NCBI RefSeq assembly: GCF_913566895.1
Contig: NZ_CAJYCN010000013.1
Location: 1-64,000 of the forward strand
DNA length: 64,000 nt
Direction: 5' to 3'
Origin: Listeria ilorinensis
GTDB lineage: Bacteria > Bacillota > Bacilli > Lactobacillales > Listeriaceae
How positions within the stretch are numbered: the first letter of the stretch is position 1; every line of letters starts with the position of its first letter. The notes beneath the pieces were generated by a model that ran no database searches, had not been told where the DNA came from, and saw nothing but the letters and a program-made list of their open reading frames with translations. Positions 27,712-36,981 of this stretch are shown here, piece by piece. A program made the translations under genes and the position numbers.

Positions 27712-29221
27712 ATGGCTACTTCTAAGCGGATTATTTTTATTGATATCCATCAGCATGCCTCCTGTCGTTCAGGCTGATTCATCCTCAATACTCCTACTTT
27801 ACGATAGTTTAGACAAGGAAGGGGTAAATAATGGAAATATTGAAAGCCTAGCACGGACGTTGATGACATTAGGTGAGGAAGTAGAGACGGCGACAACAGC
27901 AGAAGTGCCAGATTTAAATGATTTTTCACGTATTGTAGTTGTTCAAAATAAACCAGAGGCGCTTTCAGAAGGCCTTCAGGAAAAAATCAAAGCAAGTGGA
28001 GCGCCCATTTTTTATTTTGGATCAAATCCACCCGAATGGTTGAAAACACGATTAGCCCTGCAATTGCAGCCTGCTGATAGTGAAAGAAGCACAGCTATCA
28101 CAGAAGACGGCTGGCAGTTTCAGCTTCTCTTACCAAAAAACATGCCACTTATTCAAACGGCTGATATGGACACAATTGGTCAACTGAAAGTTTCGACGGG
28201 AAACTTTCCATATGCTGTTTTTGATGGGCAAAATGGTTACGCGGCTTTGGCTCAAACAGAGACGGAGGGCATCTTGCTAGTACAGGAGGCACTGAAAAAA
28301 TTCTGTCAAAAAGAACAAACACCCGCTAAACAATATTTACTGATCGAAGGTATAAATCCCTTTGTTGATCCTGAGGCAGTGAAGGAAACAGTGGATACTC
28401 TTTATCAAGCCGGCTTGCCATTTATGATGAGTGCCGGCCCTGTTTTCCGCAATACAGATTTTCCAGCTGCCAAGCGCTATGCTGAGATTCTACGTTATGC
28501 AGCTGCACGAGGCGGAACAATCGTTTTACAAGTGCCAGCAGTGACGACTGGAAGTAGTGAAAAAGGGGAATTGACAAAAGTGATGGATGATTCCGTTCAC
28601 TTTTTGACGGAGAACGGGATTGCACCAAGTGCGGTCAGCGCTGAAACGTATTGGCTTTTTGATCGCATTTACCGCGAGGAGGGACTTGCGCCGTTTGATG
28701 GCGCTGTGATTTTTCCGAATGAACAAGTCATCTTCACGGATGAAACGAAGAAAACACCTGTTTTTCATGTCGCGCCATTTTATGTGAAAGGCACTGATTA
28801 TCAAAAACTAGTCGAGGCGAATGGAAATAAAAAAAGAAATCTACCAATAGATGCAGTAGTTAGCTACCCACTTTTCACCTCTGAAAAAACCCGTAATCAA
28901 ACAATTGACTGGTTAAAAAATCAACCAAACAGTTGGGCTGATTTTCGGGATCTGACGTTACATGTCCAAACAACGAACGATCAAGTGGAAACAAACGACG
29001 GCGAGCTGATGATCGGCGGAAAGCCTGTCGACACCTCTTTGCAATCAGCCAATTTGAAAAAAATTGAGGAACAGGAAAAAGCAGAACAAGAAGGCAGTTT
29101 GGCGGGCTTCTTTTCAGTTCAAAGTAAAGTATTTACAGTGATTATTTCCGTAACGTTGCTTATATTTGCCATATTATTCATCTTTGGCTACCGAATGTAT
29201 CGACGGAAGTATATGAAATGA
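27698..29221 (+). CDS. pssB: PssB: exported DUF2334 (polysaccharide deacetylase-like) protein
   Basis: A 507-residue protein with a signal peptide (cleavage near VQAD), a first domain resembling a response-regulator-like fold (ILLLYDSLDKEG), a DUF2334 / deacetylase-like barrel from about residue 205 (YLLIEGINPFVDPEAVKETV) and a C-terminal transmembrane helix (about 478-498). It overlaps pssA by 14 bases. In other systems such domains trim acetyl groups or chains. The usual deacetylase metal triad is not obvious to me, so activity is uncertain. Confidence 0.75.
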   Translation: MKIIKWLLLSGLFLLISISMPPVVQADSSSILLLYDSLDKEGVNNGNIESLARTLMTLGEEVETATTAEVPDLNDFSRIVVVQNKPEALSEGLQEKIKASGAPIFYFGSNPPEWLKTRLALQLQPADSERSTAITEDGWQFQLLLPKNMPLIQTADMDTIGQLKVSTGNFPYAVFDGQNGYAALAQTETEGILLVQEALKKFCQKEQTPAKQYLLIEGINPFVDPEAVKETVDTLYQAGLPFMMSAGPVFRNTDFPAAKRYAEILRYAAARGGTIVLQVPAVTTGSSEKGELTKVMDDSVHFLTENGIAPSAVSAETYWLFDRIYREEGLAPFDGAVIFPNEQVIFTDETKKTPVFHVAPFYVKGTDYQKLVEANGNKKRNLPIDAVVSYPLFTSEKTRNQTIDWLKNQPNSWADFRDLTLHVQTTNDQVETNDGELMIGGKPVDTSLQSANLKKIEEQEKAEQEGSLAGFFSVQSKVFTVIISVTLLIFAILFIFGYRMYRRKYMK

Positions 29222-29231
29222 GGGGGATTTT

Positions 29232-30482
29232 ATGACTGTTGCAGACTATCTTTCACTTTTTGCCGTGATTTGCATTTGGAGCCTGCTATTAATCAATATT
29301 GCGTTGATCGTCGCCGGATATGTCTATTATCTGCGGAATGAATCGCGCCAAGTACCTAAAATTGAAGGAACAGCACCATTTGTTTCCATTATGGTGCCTG
29401 CTCATAATGAAGGAAAAGTCATCGTCAAAACTGTCCTGTCATTGCTCGACTTTGACTACCCAAAAGACCGCTATGAAGTGATTGTCATCAATGATAATTC
29501 ATCGGATGACAGTGCCAAGCTGCTTCAGGCGATCAAAAACAGGCATCCTGAACGTAACTTCACGATTATCAATACAGATAATCAAACAGGCGGAAAAGGA
29601 AAGTCCAATGCCTTGAATATCGGGTTTGCCCAAAGCCGTGGTGAATATATCGCGATTTATGATGCCGATAATACGCCTGAAAGAAAAGCGCTGCGTTATC
29701 TTGTTGGAGAAATTACCCATGATGAAAAACTAGGGGCAGTGATCGGCAAATTCCGAACGCGTAACAGAAATGCCAGTTGGCTGACCCGGTTCATCAATAT
29801 CGAAACACTGAGCTTCCAGTGGATGGCACAGGCTGGACGTTGGGCATTATTCAAGCTTTGTACCATCCCCGGCACCAATTTTATCGTTCGCAGAAGTATT
29901 CTAGAAGCTATTGGTGGCTGGGATGTGAAGGCTGTGGCTGAAGATACCGAGATTAGTTTTCGAATCTATATGATGGGCTACCGAATCAAGTTCCAATCGA
30001 AGGCCGTGACCTGGGAGCAAGAGCCACAGACATTGGCTGTTTGGTTTAAACAGCGTGCAAGGTGGGCAAAAGGAAATATCTATGTGATTCTGAAAAATGT
30101 CCCGCTACTTTTTCAAAAATCCGCCAGACGCATTCATTTTGACATTTTGTATTTCCTCTCGATTTATTTTTTACTTTTGACCTCTTTGATTTTGAGTGAT
30201 ACGCTGCTCATTTTAAATGCGCTCGGCTATGTGCACACGACGCTTGCGGGTTTAAGCACGACACTTTGGCTGCTGGCAATTTTACTTTTTATCGCCGGGA
30301 CTTTCATCACGCTAACGACTGAACAGGGAGAAATCAGTTTCTCCAATTTTCTCTATATTTGCTTGATGTATGTGACGTATTGTCAGCTCTGGATGATCGT
30401 TGCCGCTTATGGTTTTTATATTTTCTTGAAAGATACCATTTTAAAACGCGAAACAAAATGGTACAAAACAGAGCGATTCTAA
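29232..30482 (+). CDS. pssC: PssC: processive GT2 glycosyltransferase
   Basis: A 416-residue cellulose/chitin-synthase-like enzyme with an N-terminal membrane helix, a GT2 domain and three C-terminal helices. Catalytic motifs are all present: VPAHNE, INDNSSDD, DADN, the AEDTE acid motif and QRARW. It would polymerise the beta-1,4-ManNAc backbone of the Listeria exopolysaccharide and extrude it through the membrane. The backbone identity comes from knowledge of the Pss system, not from this sequence. Confidence 0.88.
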   Translation: MTVADYLSLFAVICIWSLLLINIALIVAGYVYYLRNESRQVPKIEGTAPFVSIMVPAHNEGKVIVKTVLSLLDFDYPKDRYEVIVINDNSSDDSAKLLQAIKNRHPERNFTIINTDNQTGGKGKSNALNIGFAQSRGEYIAIYDADNTPERKALRYLVGEITHDEKLGAVIGKFRTRNRNASWLTRFINIETLSFQWMAQAGRWALFKLCTIPGTNFIVRRSILEAIGGWDVKAVAEDTEISFRIYMMGYRIKFQSKAVTWEQEPQTLAVWFKQRARWAKGNIYVILKNVPLLFQKSARRIHFDILYFLSIYFLLLTSLILSDTLLILNALGYVHTTLAGLSTTLWLLAILLFIAGTFITLTTEQGEISFSNFLYICLMYVTYCQLWMIVAAYGFYIFLKDTILKRETKWYKTERF

Positions 30483-30499
30483 AAGTGGGAGAATAGAAG

Positions 30500-32554
30500 A
30501 TGAAAAAATTATTTTTAGGTGTGCTACTTCTTCTGGCCGGTCTTTTTTTCTTCCAAATCGACACTCAAGCCGCAGATAAAAACTATCAAGTCGTATTTGG
30601 AACAGATAAAGAAGCAAAGGGTAAGTACACGACGACCAATCAAAATTTTACGATTGAAGATTATTGGAATACAGAAAGTGTCAAAGTGAAATTTGTTTAT
30701 CAAATCACCCAGCTGACTGAAAAAGAAATTTCGACCATTACTTTTTCGATCAATGGTCGTCCATTTTATTCCTTTCGTCCCGATGTGACAGATTCCGGCA
30801 CCAAAGAAATCGAACTGGATGTCCCGACTGCCAATTTGAAAAAGGGCGCAAATCAGTTGTCAATCGAAGGTTTTGTCTATACGAATCTACCGGATGACCG
30901 CTGTACGATTGATCAGACACCAGCTAACTGGTTGCATATCGACAAAACGACTGCGATCGATATTGGCTTTAATGAAGAGGACTTTCAGAATACGATCAGT
31001 GATTTTGGCACACGTTTTACGGGACTGGATACCGTCAAAGAACAAGCTTCAAGCGTTCTAGTATCCGATAAAAATGCTGATGCAGAATTAAGTGGAGCGC
31101 TGGAGACTCTGGCTGCTTTCTCAAGCGAGAACACCTCGGATGATCAAAATATTACATTTGGCAAGTATGGTAATCCTGAAAAACAAGACGGTAAAAAATA
31201 CCAATTACTGTTTGCAAAATATGCCAATTTGCCGGAAGGGATGCGTGGACAGGTCAAGAAATCCAATCAGCTGGAGGATGAGGCACTGCTAAAAGTCCTC
31301 ACGACTGGAGACACTTATTATCTGGTGGCTACCTCAAATAGCGATAAAGCCCTACAGGCAGCTGCCAAATTACTCGCAAATCAAGAGCTTGTGCGTCAGC
31401 TTTCTTTAGATGAAAAATGGGTCAAACCTGGCGATGATATTTTAACGCCTGCGACGAAGACTGACCGAACGATCAGCTTGACAGATAGTGGCGATAAGTT
31501 AAAAGGCATCGGTCACGTTGAACAGGATTATTTTATTAAAATGCCGGCTAATCGGACAATTGCTGGAGGTTCAAAAGTGAATCTTGATATTCGCTATTCG
31601 CAAAATCTCGACTTTGAACATTCGCTCGTAACGGTCCTTGTAAATGGCAAGCCAGTTGGTAGCCAGAAACTTTCGGCAGATAAAGCAAATGGCAATACAG
31701 TCACGCTGACGATTCCGCCCGATATGAAAATCATCGGTAATTTCAGTCTGACAGTCGCTTTTGACCTAGTTTTAAAAGACAATTACTGTGGATTTATCAA
31801 TGATGCAGAAATTCCGTGGGGCTACATTACGCCGGAATCGAATTTTGAACTGCATACGACAGAAAAAACTGATTTGCTATTTAACCAGTACCCATATCCA
31901 TTTATTCAAGACGGAACTTTTTCACAAACAACTGTGATTGTACCAAATCAACTAGATGCGGATACGACCGACTCACTGGAAAATCTGTTTAACTTGTTAG
32001 GAAAATTTGTAACGGGGAATAACGGGGAGCTGAACGTGCAAAAAAGCAAGAACTTCGAAGGTGAAAACAGCAACCAGAATTTAATTGCTGTCGGCACATT
32101 CCAAAATAATCACGTCATTAAAGAAGCCAATGACACGCTTTATTTCCAATATAATGACAAGGGTCAGTATTTCATATCCAATGAAAAATTGAAAATTGAT
32201 CCATCCTATGGCGAACGGATCGGCAGTGTACAATTGTTGCCATCCATTTATAATGAGAAGCGTGGCCTTTTGGCAGTCACCGGACCAACCAGTGCCACAA
32301 CAAAACTTGGCTCCACTTTACTTGGCTCAAAGGAATCACTCAGCAAGATCTACGGGGATGGAGCGATTGTCGATCAAGACGATACCATCCATGCTTATCG
32401 GTTTAAAAAAGAAGCCAGCCAAGAAACCCAGAGTTTTAGCTCGAAAATCAGTGAAAATAAAGCGACCCTTGCGTTTGTGGCAGTTGCCTTCATGGCAGCG
32501 ATCCTGCTAATCATTGCAATCGTACTGCTCCTTCGCAAATATCGTAGGAAGTGA
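30500..32554 (+). CDS. pssD: PssD: BcsB-like exopolysaccharide synthase subunit
   Basis: A 684-residue exported protein with a signal peptide, tandem carbohydrate-binding and flavodoxin-like domains of the BcsB type (VLVNGKPVGSQKLS, VAFDLVLKDNYCGFINDAEIPWGYI) and one C-terminal transmembrane helix (about 655-675). In cellulose synthases the BcsB helix packs against the catalytic subunit. It follows pssC by 17 bases. Confidence 0.85.
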   Translation: MKKLFLGVLLLLAGLFFFQIDTQAADKNYQVVFGTDKEAKGKYTTTNQNFTIEDYWNTESVKVKFVYQITQLTEKEISTITFSINGRPFYSFRPDVTDSGTKEIELDVPTANLKKGANQLSIEGFVYTNLPDDRCTIDQTPANWLHIDKTTAIDIGFNEEDFQNTISDFGTRFTGLDTVKEQASSVLVSDKNADAELSGALETLAAFSSENTSDDQNITFGKYGNPEKQDGKKYQLLFAKYANLPEGMRGQVKKSNQLEDEALLKVLTTGDTYYLVATSNSDKALQAAAKLLANQELVRQLSLDEKWVKPGDDILTPATKTDRTISLTDSGDKLKGIGHVEQDYFIKMPANRTIAGGSKVNLDIRYSQNLDFEHSLVTVLVNGKPVGSQKLSADKANGNTVTLTIPPDMKIIGNFSLTVAFDLVLKDNYCGFINDAEIPWGYITPESNFELHTTEKTDLLFNQYPYPFIQDGTFSQTTVIVPNQLDADTTDSLENLFNLLGKFVTGNNGELNVQKSKNFEGENSNQNLIAVGTFQNNHVIKEANDTLYFQYNDKGQYFISNEKLKIDPSYGERIGSVQLLPSIYNEKRGLLAVTGPTSATTKLGSTLLGSKESLSKIYGDGAIVDQDDTIHAYRFKKEASQETQSFSSKISENKATLAFVAVAFMAAILLIIAIVLLLRKYRRK

Positions 32555-32564
32555 GGCAAGCAAA

Positions 32565-33419
32565 ATGATGAAAAATCGTAATAATTTTTTGACCGATATC
32601 GGTTTCTTACTGTTCATTCTGCTCTGCTTCATCAGTGTTGCCTTTATCGCAAATAATCCTAACCAATATTTGAATAATATCATCTTTTTGAATGTAGCTT
32701 TTTTGCTGGTGATTATCACGTACTTTACGAATCTGACATTAGGACTGATTTTAAATGTCATCTTTATTTTCGGCTATGCTTCGTTTGTTCTGTATGATAT
32801 GGTGGCAAACGGGTCGGAAAGCAATTTCAGCAGTTATTTTTGGCTGTTGGTGACCCCTCTGTTTACTTTTGCAGCCTATCTGTTCACCAAAAATACGTCT
32901 CGCCTGCAGCAGGAAAATGAACGCATAAAGAACCAAAACCTTTATCTAGGGACGATTGATGAAGATACTCTACTGAAAAATCTCGTTTCATTTCAAAATG
33001 ATGAAGAGATATTTACCAGCATTTCCCGCCGCTATGATCTCCCCTTGACGTTGCTCGTTATCAAAGTGAGACATTGGCGTGAGCTGAAGCGATTCCAGAA
33101 CGAGGAAGAAATGAGGCTTGCACTTCAGGATATTTCTCGGCTGCTGGAATCCTGTATTCGAACAAGTGATGTGCTTTACCTGCTTGATAAAGAAGAAGCG
33201 ACTTGGGGAATGCTGCTTCTTACAGATGATCCAGGCAGCAAGTTAGTCACTGATCGGATTAAAACACGCATTGATATAGCTAACCAGGAAGAATTTGCTA
33301 CAAAGTATCGGGTGAAACTGGAACTGCGGGTGGGTGCTAAACAATATGATGCCAACGAGATCAAGACACCACTTGATTTTATTGAACAGACCAGCAAAGA
33401 ACTGGAATATGACGTATAA
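32565..33419 (+). CDS. pssE: PssE: c-di-GMP receptor with degenerate GGDEF domain
   Basis: A 284-residue protein with four N-terminal membrane segments, a short coiled stretch (about 110-125) and a C-terminal GGDEF-like domain. The inhibitory-site motif RTSD (residues 199-202) is intact. Five residues later, where GGDEF should be, the sequence reads DKEEA (208-212), so it should bind c-di-GMP but not make it. That fits PssE as the activating receptor of the Pss synthase. The start at ATG 32565 follows AGGAAGTGAGG. Confidence 0.88.
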   Translation: MMKNRNNFLTDIGFLLFILLCFISVAFIANNPNQYLNNIIFLNVAFLLVIITYFTNLTLGLILNVIFIFGYASFVLYDMVANGSESNFSSYFWLLVTPLFTFAAYLFTKNTSRLQQENERIKNQNLYLGTIDEDTLLKNLVSFQNDEEIFTSISRRYDLPLTLLVIKVRHWRELKRFQNEEEMRLALQDISRLLESCIRTSDVLYLLDKEEATWGMLLLTDDPGSKLVTDRIKTRIDIANQEEFATKYRVKLELRVGAKQYDANEIKTPLDFIEQTSKELEYDV

Positions 33420-33425
33420 AGAAAC

Positions 33426-33461
33426 AGCCGGCACTTGCAGATTGTGTCGGCTTTTTGTTAC
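33426..33461 (+). terminator. Terminator after pssE
   Basis: Stem AGCCGGCAC / GTGTCGGCT (one G.T pair) followed by TTTTTGTT, seven bases after the pssE stop. Confidence 0.8.
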
Positions 33462-33486
33462 ACTTAGCAAAAAAGGAGTAAGAAAA

Positions 33487-33996
33487 ATGGCTGAAATGAG
33501 TATGAAAGAGCAACAGATTTGGCATAGATTTCTTAAACAGGCAGATACTAAGGCATTATTTTTCGCCGTTGTTACGCTCAATTATGATGATGAAACAAGC
33601 TTACATCCCCTTGTCCAGCGAATCTTGATAGATGAAACAATGGATTTGGCTGTTGTAAAAGCTTTTTATTTTCGACTAGGACCGGGTTATTTGAAACAAT
33701 ATGCAACGCGTGATGAAGCGCCGAGTTATTTGGATGACACCTATCAATTAATGGAAGAATTAGAAGAAAAAGTAGCAACAGGCTTTTATACAAAAAATGA
33801 GTTTTACTATGATCCAACCCATGATTTTGGCGAAAATTGGCTGGAAGCATATCCAGATATTGCGGTGAAAAAACAGATTCCTGCAATCATGGCATCTGCT
33901 CTTGATGGAGAAGCTGATCTGGTCGTGGAGGAGCCATGGGAAAGTTTTGAGGACGGTCTGCCTTTTGAATTGGTAGAAAAATTATACGAAGACTAA
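33487..33996 (+). CDS. DUF4274-like protein of unknown function
   Basis: A 169-residue acidic soluble protein starting at ATG 33487 after AAAGGAGTAAG. Its sequence (LKQADTKALFFAVVTLNYDD, DLAVVKAFYFRLGPGYL) resembles the DUF4274 family, which is often tied to immunity or stress loci, but the assignment is tentative. It is a single-gene unit between two terminators. Confidence 0.55.
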   Translation: MAEMSMKEQQIWHRFLKQADTKALFFAVVTLNYDDETSLHPLVQRILIDETMDLAVVKAFYFRLGPGYLKQYATRDEAPSYLDDTYQLMEELEEKVATGFYTKNEFYYDPTHDFGENWLEAYPDIAVKKQIPAIMASALDGEADLVVEEPWESFEDGLPFELVEKLYED

Positions 33997-34025
33997 ACGT
34001 TTGGAATTTCCGAACGTTTTTTTAT
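33993..34025 (+). terminator. Terminator
   Basis: Stem AAACGTTTGG / CCGAACGTTT followed by seven T, immediately after the stop codon. Confidence 0.85.
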
Positions 34026-34133
34026 TTATATGGAATTATGAGATGATAAAATGAATTTTAACGAATGATTTATAATAACAATAAGACTTTTTTTCGTAAA
34101 AACACTGATTTTCGCTACTCGGTTAAAGCGTAG

Positions 34134-34144
34134 TGTGCTATAAT
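34134..34144 (+). promoter_or_regulatory. Extended -10 promoter of the ACT gene
   Basis: TGTGCTATAAT, a TGn-TATAAT extended -10 with no good -35, lies 35 bases before the start codon of the ACT-domain gene. Confidence 0.5.
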
Positions 34145-34178
34145 GAGAACAATTACACATAAAAAAGGAGCGATGAGC

Positions 34179-34448
34179 TTGAAAGCCATTTTAACTGTGA
34201 TTGGAAAAGACAGTGTAGGGATTATTGCAGGTGTCAGCACAAAACTGGCAGAGCTTGACATCAATATTGTAGATGTCTCACAAACCATTATGGATGGTTA
34301 CTTTACGATGATGATGATGCTTGAAATCAGTGAAAAAACACCGGAATTTGATGAAGTAGCAGCCGTTTTACATGCGCTAAGTGATCAACTGGCAGTCAAA
34401 ATCAGTATTCAGCGCGAAGAAATTTTCAATGCCATGCATAAATTATAG
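34179..34448 (+). CDS. ACT-domain protein (UPF0237)
   Basis: An 89-residue single ACT domain ([20 protein letters not shown], then DGYFTMMMM), likely a small-molecule or amino-acid sensor. The usual family length of about 89 residues and an AAAGGAG site eight bases upstream support TTG 34179 rather than ATG 34173. It is paired with the UPF0210 gene five bases after the intervening SD, an arrangement conserved across Firmicutes. Confidence 0.88.
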   Translation: MKAILTVIGKDSVGIIAGVSTKLAELDINIVDVSQTIMDGYFTMMMMLEISEKTPEFDEVAAVLHALSDQLAVKISIQREEIFNAMHKL

Positions 34449-34459
34449 GAGGTGTGGTC

Positions 34460-35815
34460 GTGGAAACAGCACAAATACTTGAAACGATCCGTATGATTGA
34501 GGAAGAGAAGCTCGACATTCGGACAATCACGATGGGCATTTCATTACTTGACTGTATTGAAAGTAATGGTGAAAAGGCTCGCGAAAAAATTTATCGCAAA
34601 ATCATCGATAAAGCTGGTCGGCTTGTTGAAGTGGGGGAAGCAATCGAGAAAGAATACGGCATCCCGATCATCAATAAACGGATCTCTGTAACACCCATCG
34701 CCATTATCGCAGGAGCTAGCAATGATACGGATTATGTGGCATTTGCGAAGACGCTCGATCAGGCAGCACGTGATGTCGGTGTGAATTTTATCGGCGGCTT
34801 CTCAGCACTTGTACAAAAAGGGTATCATCTAGGTGACAAGCGTCTGATCGAATCAATTCCGCGGGCACTTGCTGAAACAGAAGCAGTCTGTGCCTCCGTC
34901 AATATCGGGAGTACCCGAACTGGTATCAATATGGATGCGGTCAGAGAGATGGGCCAGATTATCAAGCAGACTGCAGAACTTACTGCAGATACACAAGGCT
35001 TAGGCTGTGCAAAATTAGTCGTATTTGCAAACGCAGTCGAAGATAATCCCTTTATGGCGGGTGCCTTTCACGGAGTTGGTGAAGCAGATTGCGTGATCAA
35101 TGTCGGTGTAAGTGGTCCTGGAGTTGTTAAACGCGCCCTTGAAAAAGTTAGAGGAGCAAGTTTTGATGTAGTGGCAGAAACGATCAAACAAACAGCATTT
35201 AAAGTGACTCGCATGGGACAACTTGTCGGAATGACGGCTTCCGAGCGCCTTGGTGTACCATTTGGCATTGTCGATCTATCGCTCGCTCCGACACCTGCAA
35301 TTGGCGATTCGGTGGCTCATATTTTGGAAGAGATGGGGCTTGAACAAGTGGGCACCCATGGAACCACTGCAGCACTTGCCCTGCTAAATGATGCGGTGAA
35401 AAAAGGTGGCGTGATGGCATGTGGACATGTAGGCGGTTTATCAGGAGCATTTATTCCCGTTTCAGAAGACGCCGGCATGATCGCAGCAGCCGAAAGCGGC
35501 GCCTTGAATCTGGAAAAACTGGAGGCCATGACCGCTATCTGCTCAGTCGGTCTTGATATGATTGCCGTTCCAGGGGATACCTCAGCAGAAACTCTGGCAG
35601 CCATGATTGCAGACGAAGCAGCGATCGGCGTAATCAATAATAAGACAACGGCTGTCCGTGTCATTCCAGCATGCGGTACTCAAGTAGGAGATATGGTAGA
35701 ATTTGGTGGACTACTAGGGCGGGCCCCTGTCATGGCAGTGAACGGAAAAAGTTCAGCTGACTTTATTGCGCGAGGTGGTCGAATCCCAGCACCGATTCAT
35801 TCCTTTAAAAATTAA
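34460..35815 (+). CDS. UPF0210 / DUF711 family protein
   Basis: A 451-residue protein of the PFL-like DUF711 family ([54 protein letters not shown]). The fold resembles glycyl-radical enzymes, but no radical glycine is needed and the function is unknown. GTG 34460 sits after AGGAGGTG; GTG 34454 is inside that site. Transcription is with the ACT gene, which may supply allosteric control. Confidence 0.88.
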   Translation: METAQILETIRMIEEEKLDIRTITMGISLLDCIESNGEKAREKIYRKIIDKAGRLVEVGEAIEKEYGIPIINKRISVTPIAIIAGASNDTDYVAFAKTLDQAARDVGVNFIGGFSALVQKGYHLGDKRLIESIPRALAETEAVCASVNIGSTRTGINMDAVREMGQIIKQTAELTADTQGLGCAKLVVFANAVEDNPFMAGAFHGVGEADCVINVGVSGPGVVKRALEKVRGASFDVVAETIKQTAFKVTRMGQLVGMTASERLGVPFGIVDLSLAPTPAIGDSVAHILEEMGLEQVGTHGTTAALALLNDAVKKGGVMACGHVGGLSGAFIPVSEDAGMIAAAESGALNLEKLEAMTAICSVGLDMIAVPGDTSAETLAAMIADEAAIGVINNKTTAVRVIPACGTQVGDMVEFGGLLGRAPVMAVNGKSSADFIARGGRIPAPIHSFKN

Positions 35816-35820
35816 TAAAA

Positions 35821-35854
35821 AAACCGTTTGGAGAAATTTTCCAAACGGTTTTTT
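35821..35854. terminator. Bidirectional terminator
   Basis: AAACCGTTTGGA / TCCAAACGGTTT stem with A-run before and T-run after, between converging UPF0210 and lacI-type genes. Confidence 0.9.
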
Positions 35855-36821
35855 AAGTCGTCTTCCGTTCAACAAGGTGGAATTGAAGCGGTTTTAATGA
35901 AGTATCTTTGTCTTCCAGCTGATTTTGAATGATTGTAAAAGCATTTTCAGCCTGTTTATCGATCGGATAATGAATCGTTGTCATATCAAGCAAATAAGCG
36001 GATTCCATATCATCAAAACCACAAACTGCAAAGTTTCCCGGCACATCTAGCCCAAGCCGCTTTGCTTCAGCCACTAGCCCAGCTGCAAAAGCATCGTTCG
36101 CCGTAATGAAGGCATCTGGTTGATTCTTTTCCTCCAGCCAGATATGTGCCATTTTTTCTCCGCGCCGCCGGGATCCCATTCCGTAATAATGGCGGACGGC
36201 CTGTGGATCGAGTGCATACTTTTGACAAAAATCTTGGAAGGCCAGCATGCGGCTTTGCGTATTAAGCCCAGCTGTGTTGCCATAAACATTCGCGATTTTT
36301 CGATAGCCTTTTTCGTAAAGATGCTCGAGCCCTAACATATAACCATCGTACTGATTCATAAAGACAGAAGGGATTTTTTCATTCTCCACTCGCTGCCAAG
36401 TAACGATCGGACCATATTTTGTGTAATGTTCGATCGTTGCCCAGTCATTTAGTCGGATCACAAGTACTAGCGCATCAACCTGCTTTTGCCGTAGCATCTC
36501 TAAAGCATGTCGTTCTTTCTCAGGATCGATTTTCGTCATAAAAAGAGACACATTATAGCCATGCTCCTGTGCAGCTGTAGTAAAACTCCGAATAAAAACA
36601 GCCAATGAATCTGTAAAACTTGGCGCCACGATCCCGATCTGTTTCGTCGCCCCTTTTTTCAAAGAGACGGCATTCAAGTTTGGTACATAGTCAAGCTGAT
36701 CAATCACTGCCTGAACCTTCGCACGTGTTTCAGTACTCACATAGTCACTACTGTTGATTACACGAGAAACAGTTGCGGATGAAACGCCGGCCAGCTTCGC
36801 AATTTCCTGGATATTTGCCAA
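35853..36821 (-). CDS. LacI-family repressor
   Basis: A 322-residue regulator with an N-terminal LacI HTH (IQEIAKLAGVSSATVSRVIN, residues 4-23) and a periplasmic-binding-like sensor domain. It is divergent from the GH4 gene at 36982, which it most likely controls. Two perfect palindromes in the intergenic region are candidate operators. Confidence 0.9.
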   Translation of the reverse strand: MANIQEIAKLAGVSSATVSRVINSSDYVSTETRAKVQAVIDQLDYVPNLNAVSLKKGATKQIGIVAPSFTDSLAVFIRSFTTAAQEHGYNVSLFMTKIDPEKERHALEMLRQKQVDALVLVIRLNDWATIEHYTKYGPIVTWQRVENEKIPSVFMNQYDGYMLGLEHLYEKGYRKIANVYGNTAGLNTQSRMLAFQDFCQKYALDPQAVRHYYGMGSRRRGEKMAHIWLEEKNQPDAFITANDAFAAGLVAEAKRLGLDVPGNFAVCGFDDMESAYLLDMTTIHYPIDKQAENAFTIIQNQLEDKDTSLKPLQFHLVERKTT

Positions 36822-36908
36822 ATGTCACACCTCCTGCCTTTTAAGTATAGCAAAAAAATAGCCAAAAAGGGGATTTTGCCTATTCTTAAATTTTTTCTAA
36901 AAAAGTGC

Positions 36909-36964
36909 TTGACCTGTAATGCATTACATGAATTATGATGACCTTGTAGAAAAGAAAACGTTTT
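36909..36964 (+). promoter_or_regulatory. GH4 promoter with two palindromic operators
   Basis: TTGACC (36909-36914) and TATGAT (36934-36939) form a promoter with a long 19-base spacer. The spacer holds the perfect palindrome TGTAATGCATTACA (36915-36928). A second palindrome AAAACGTTTT (36955-36964), with the central CG typical of LacI-family or CcpA sites, lies just downstream. Both are good repressor sites. Confidence 0.6.
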
Positions 36965-36981
36965 AAATTGGAGGTATTCAA

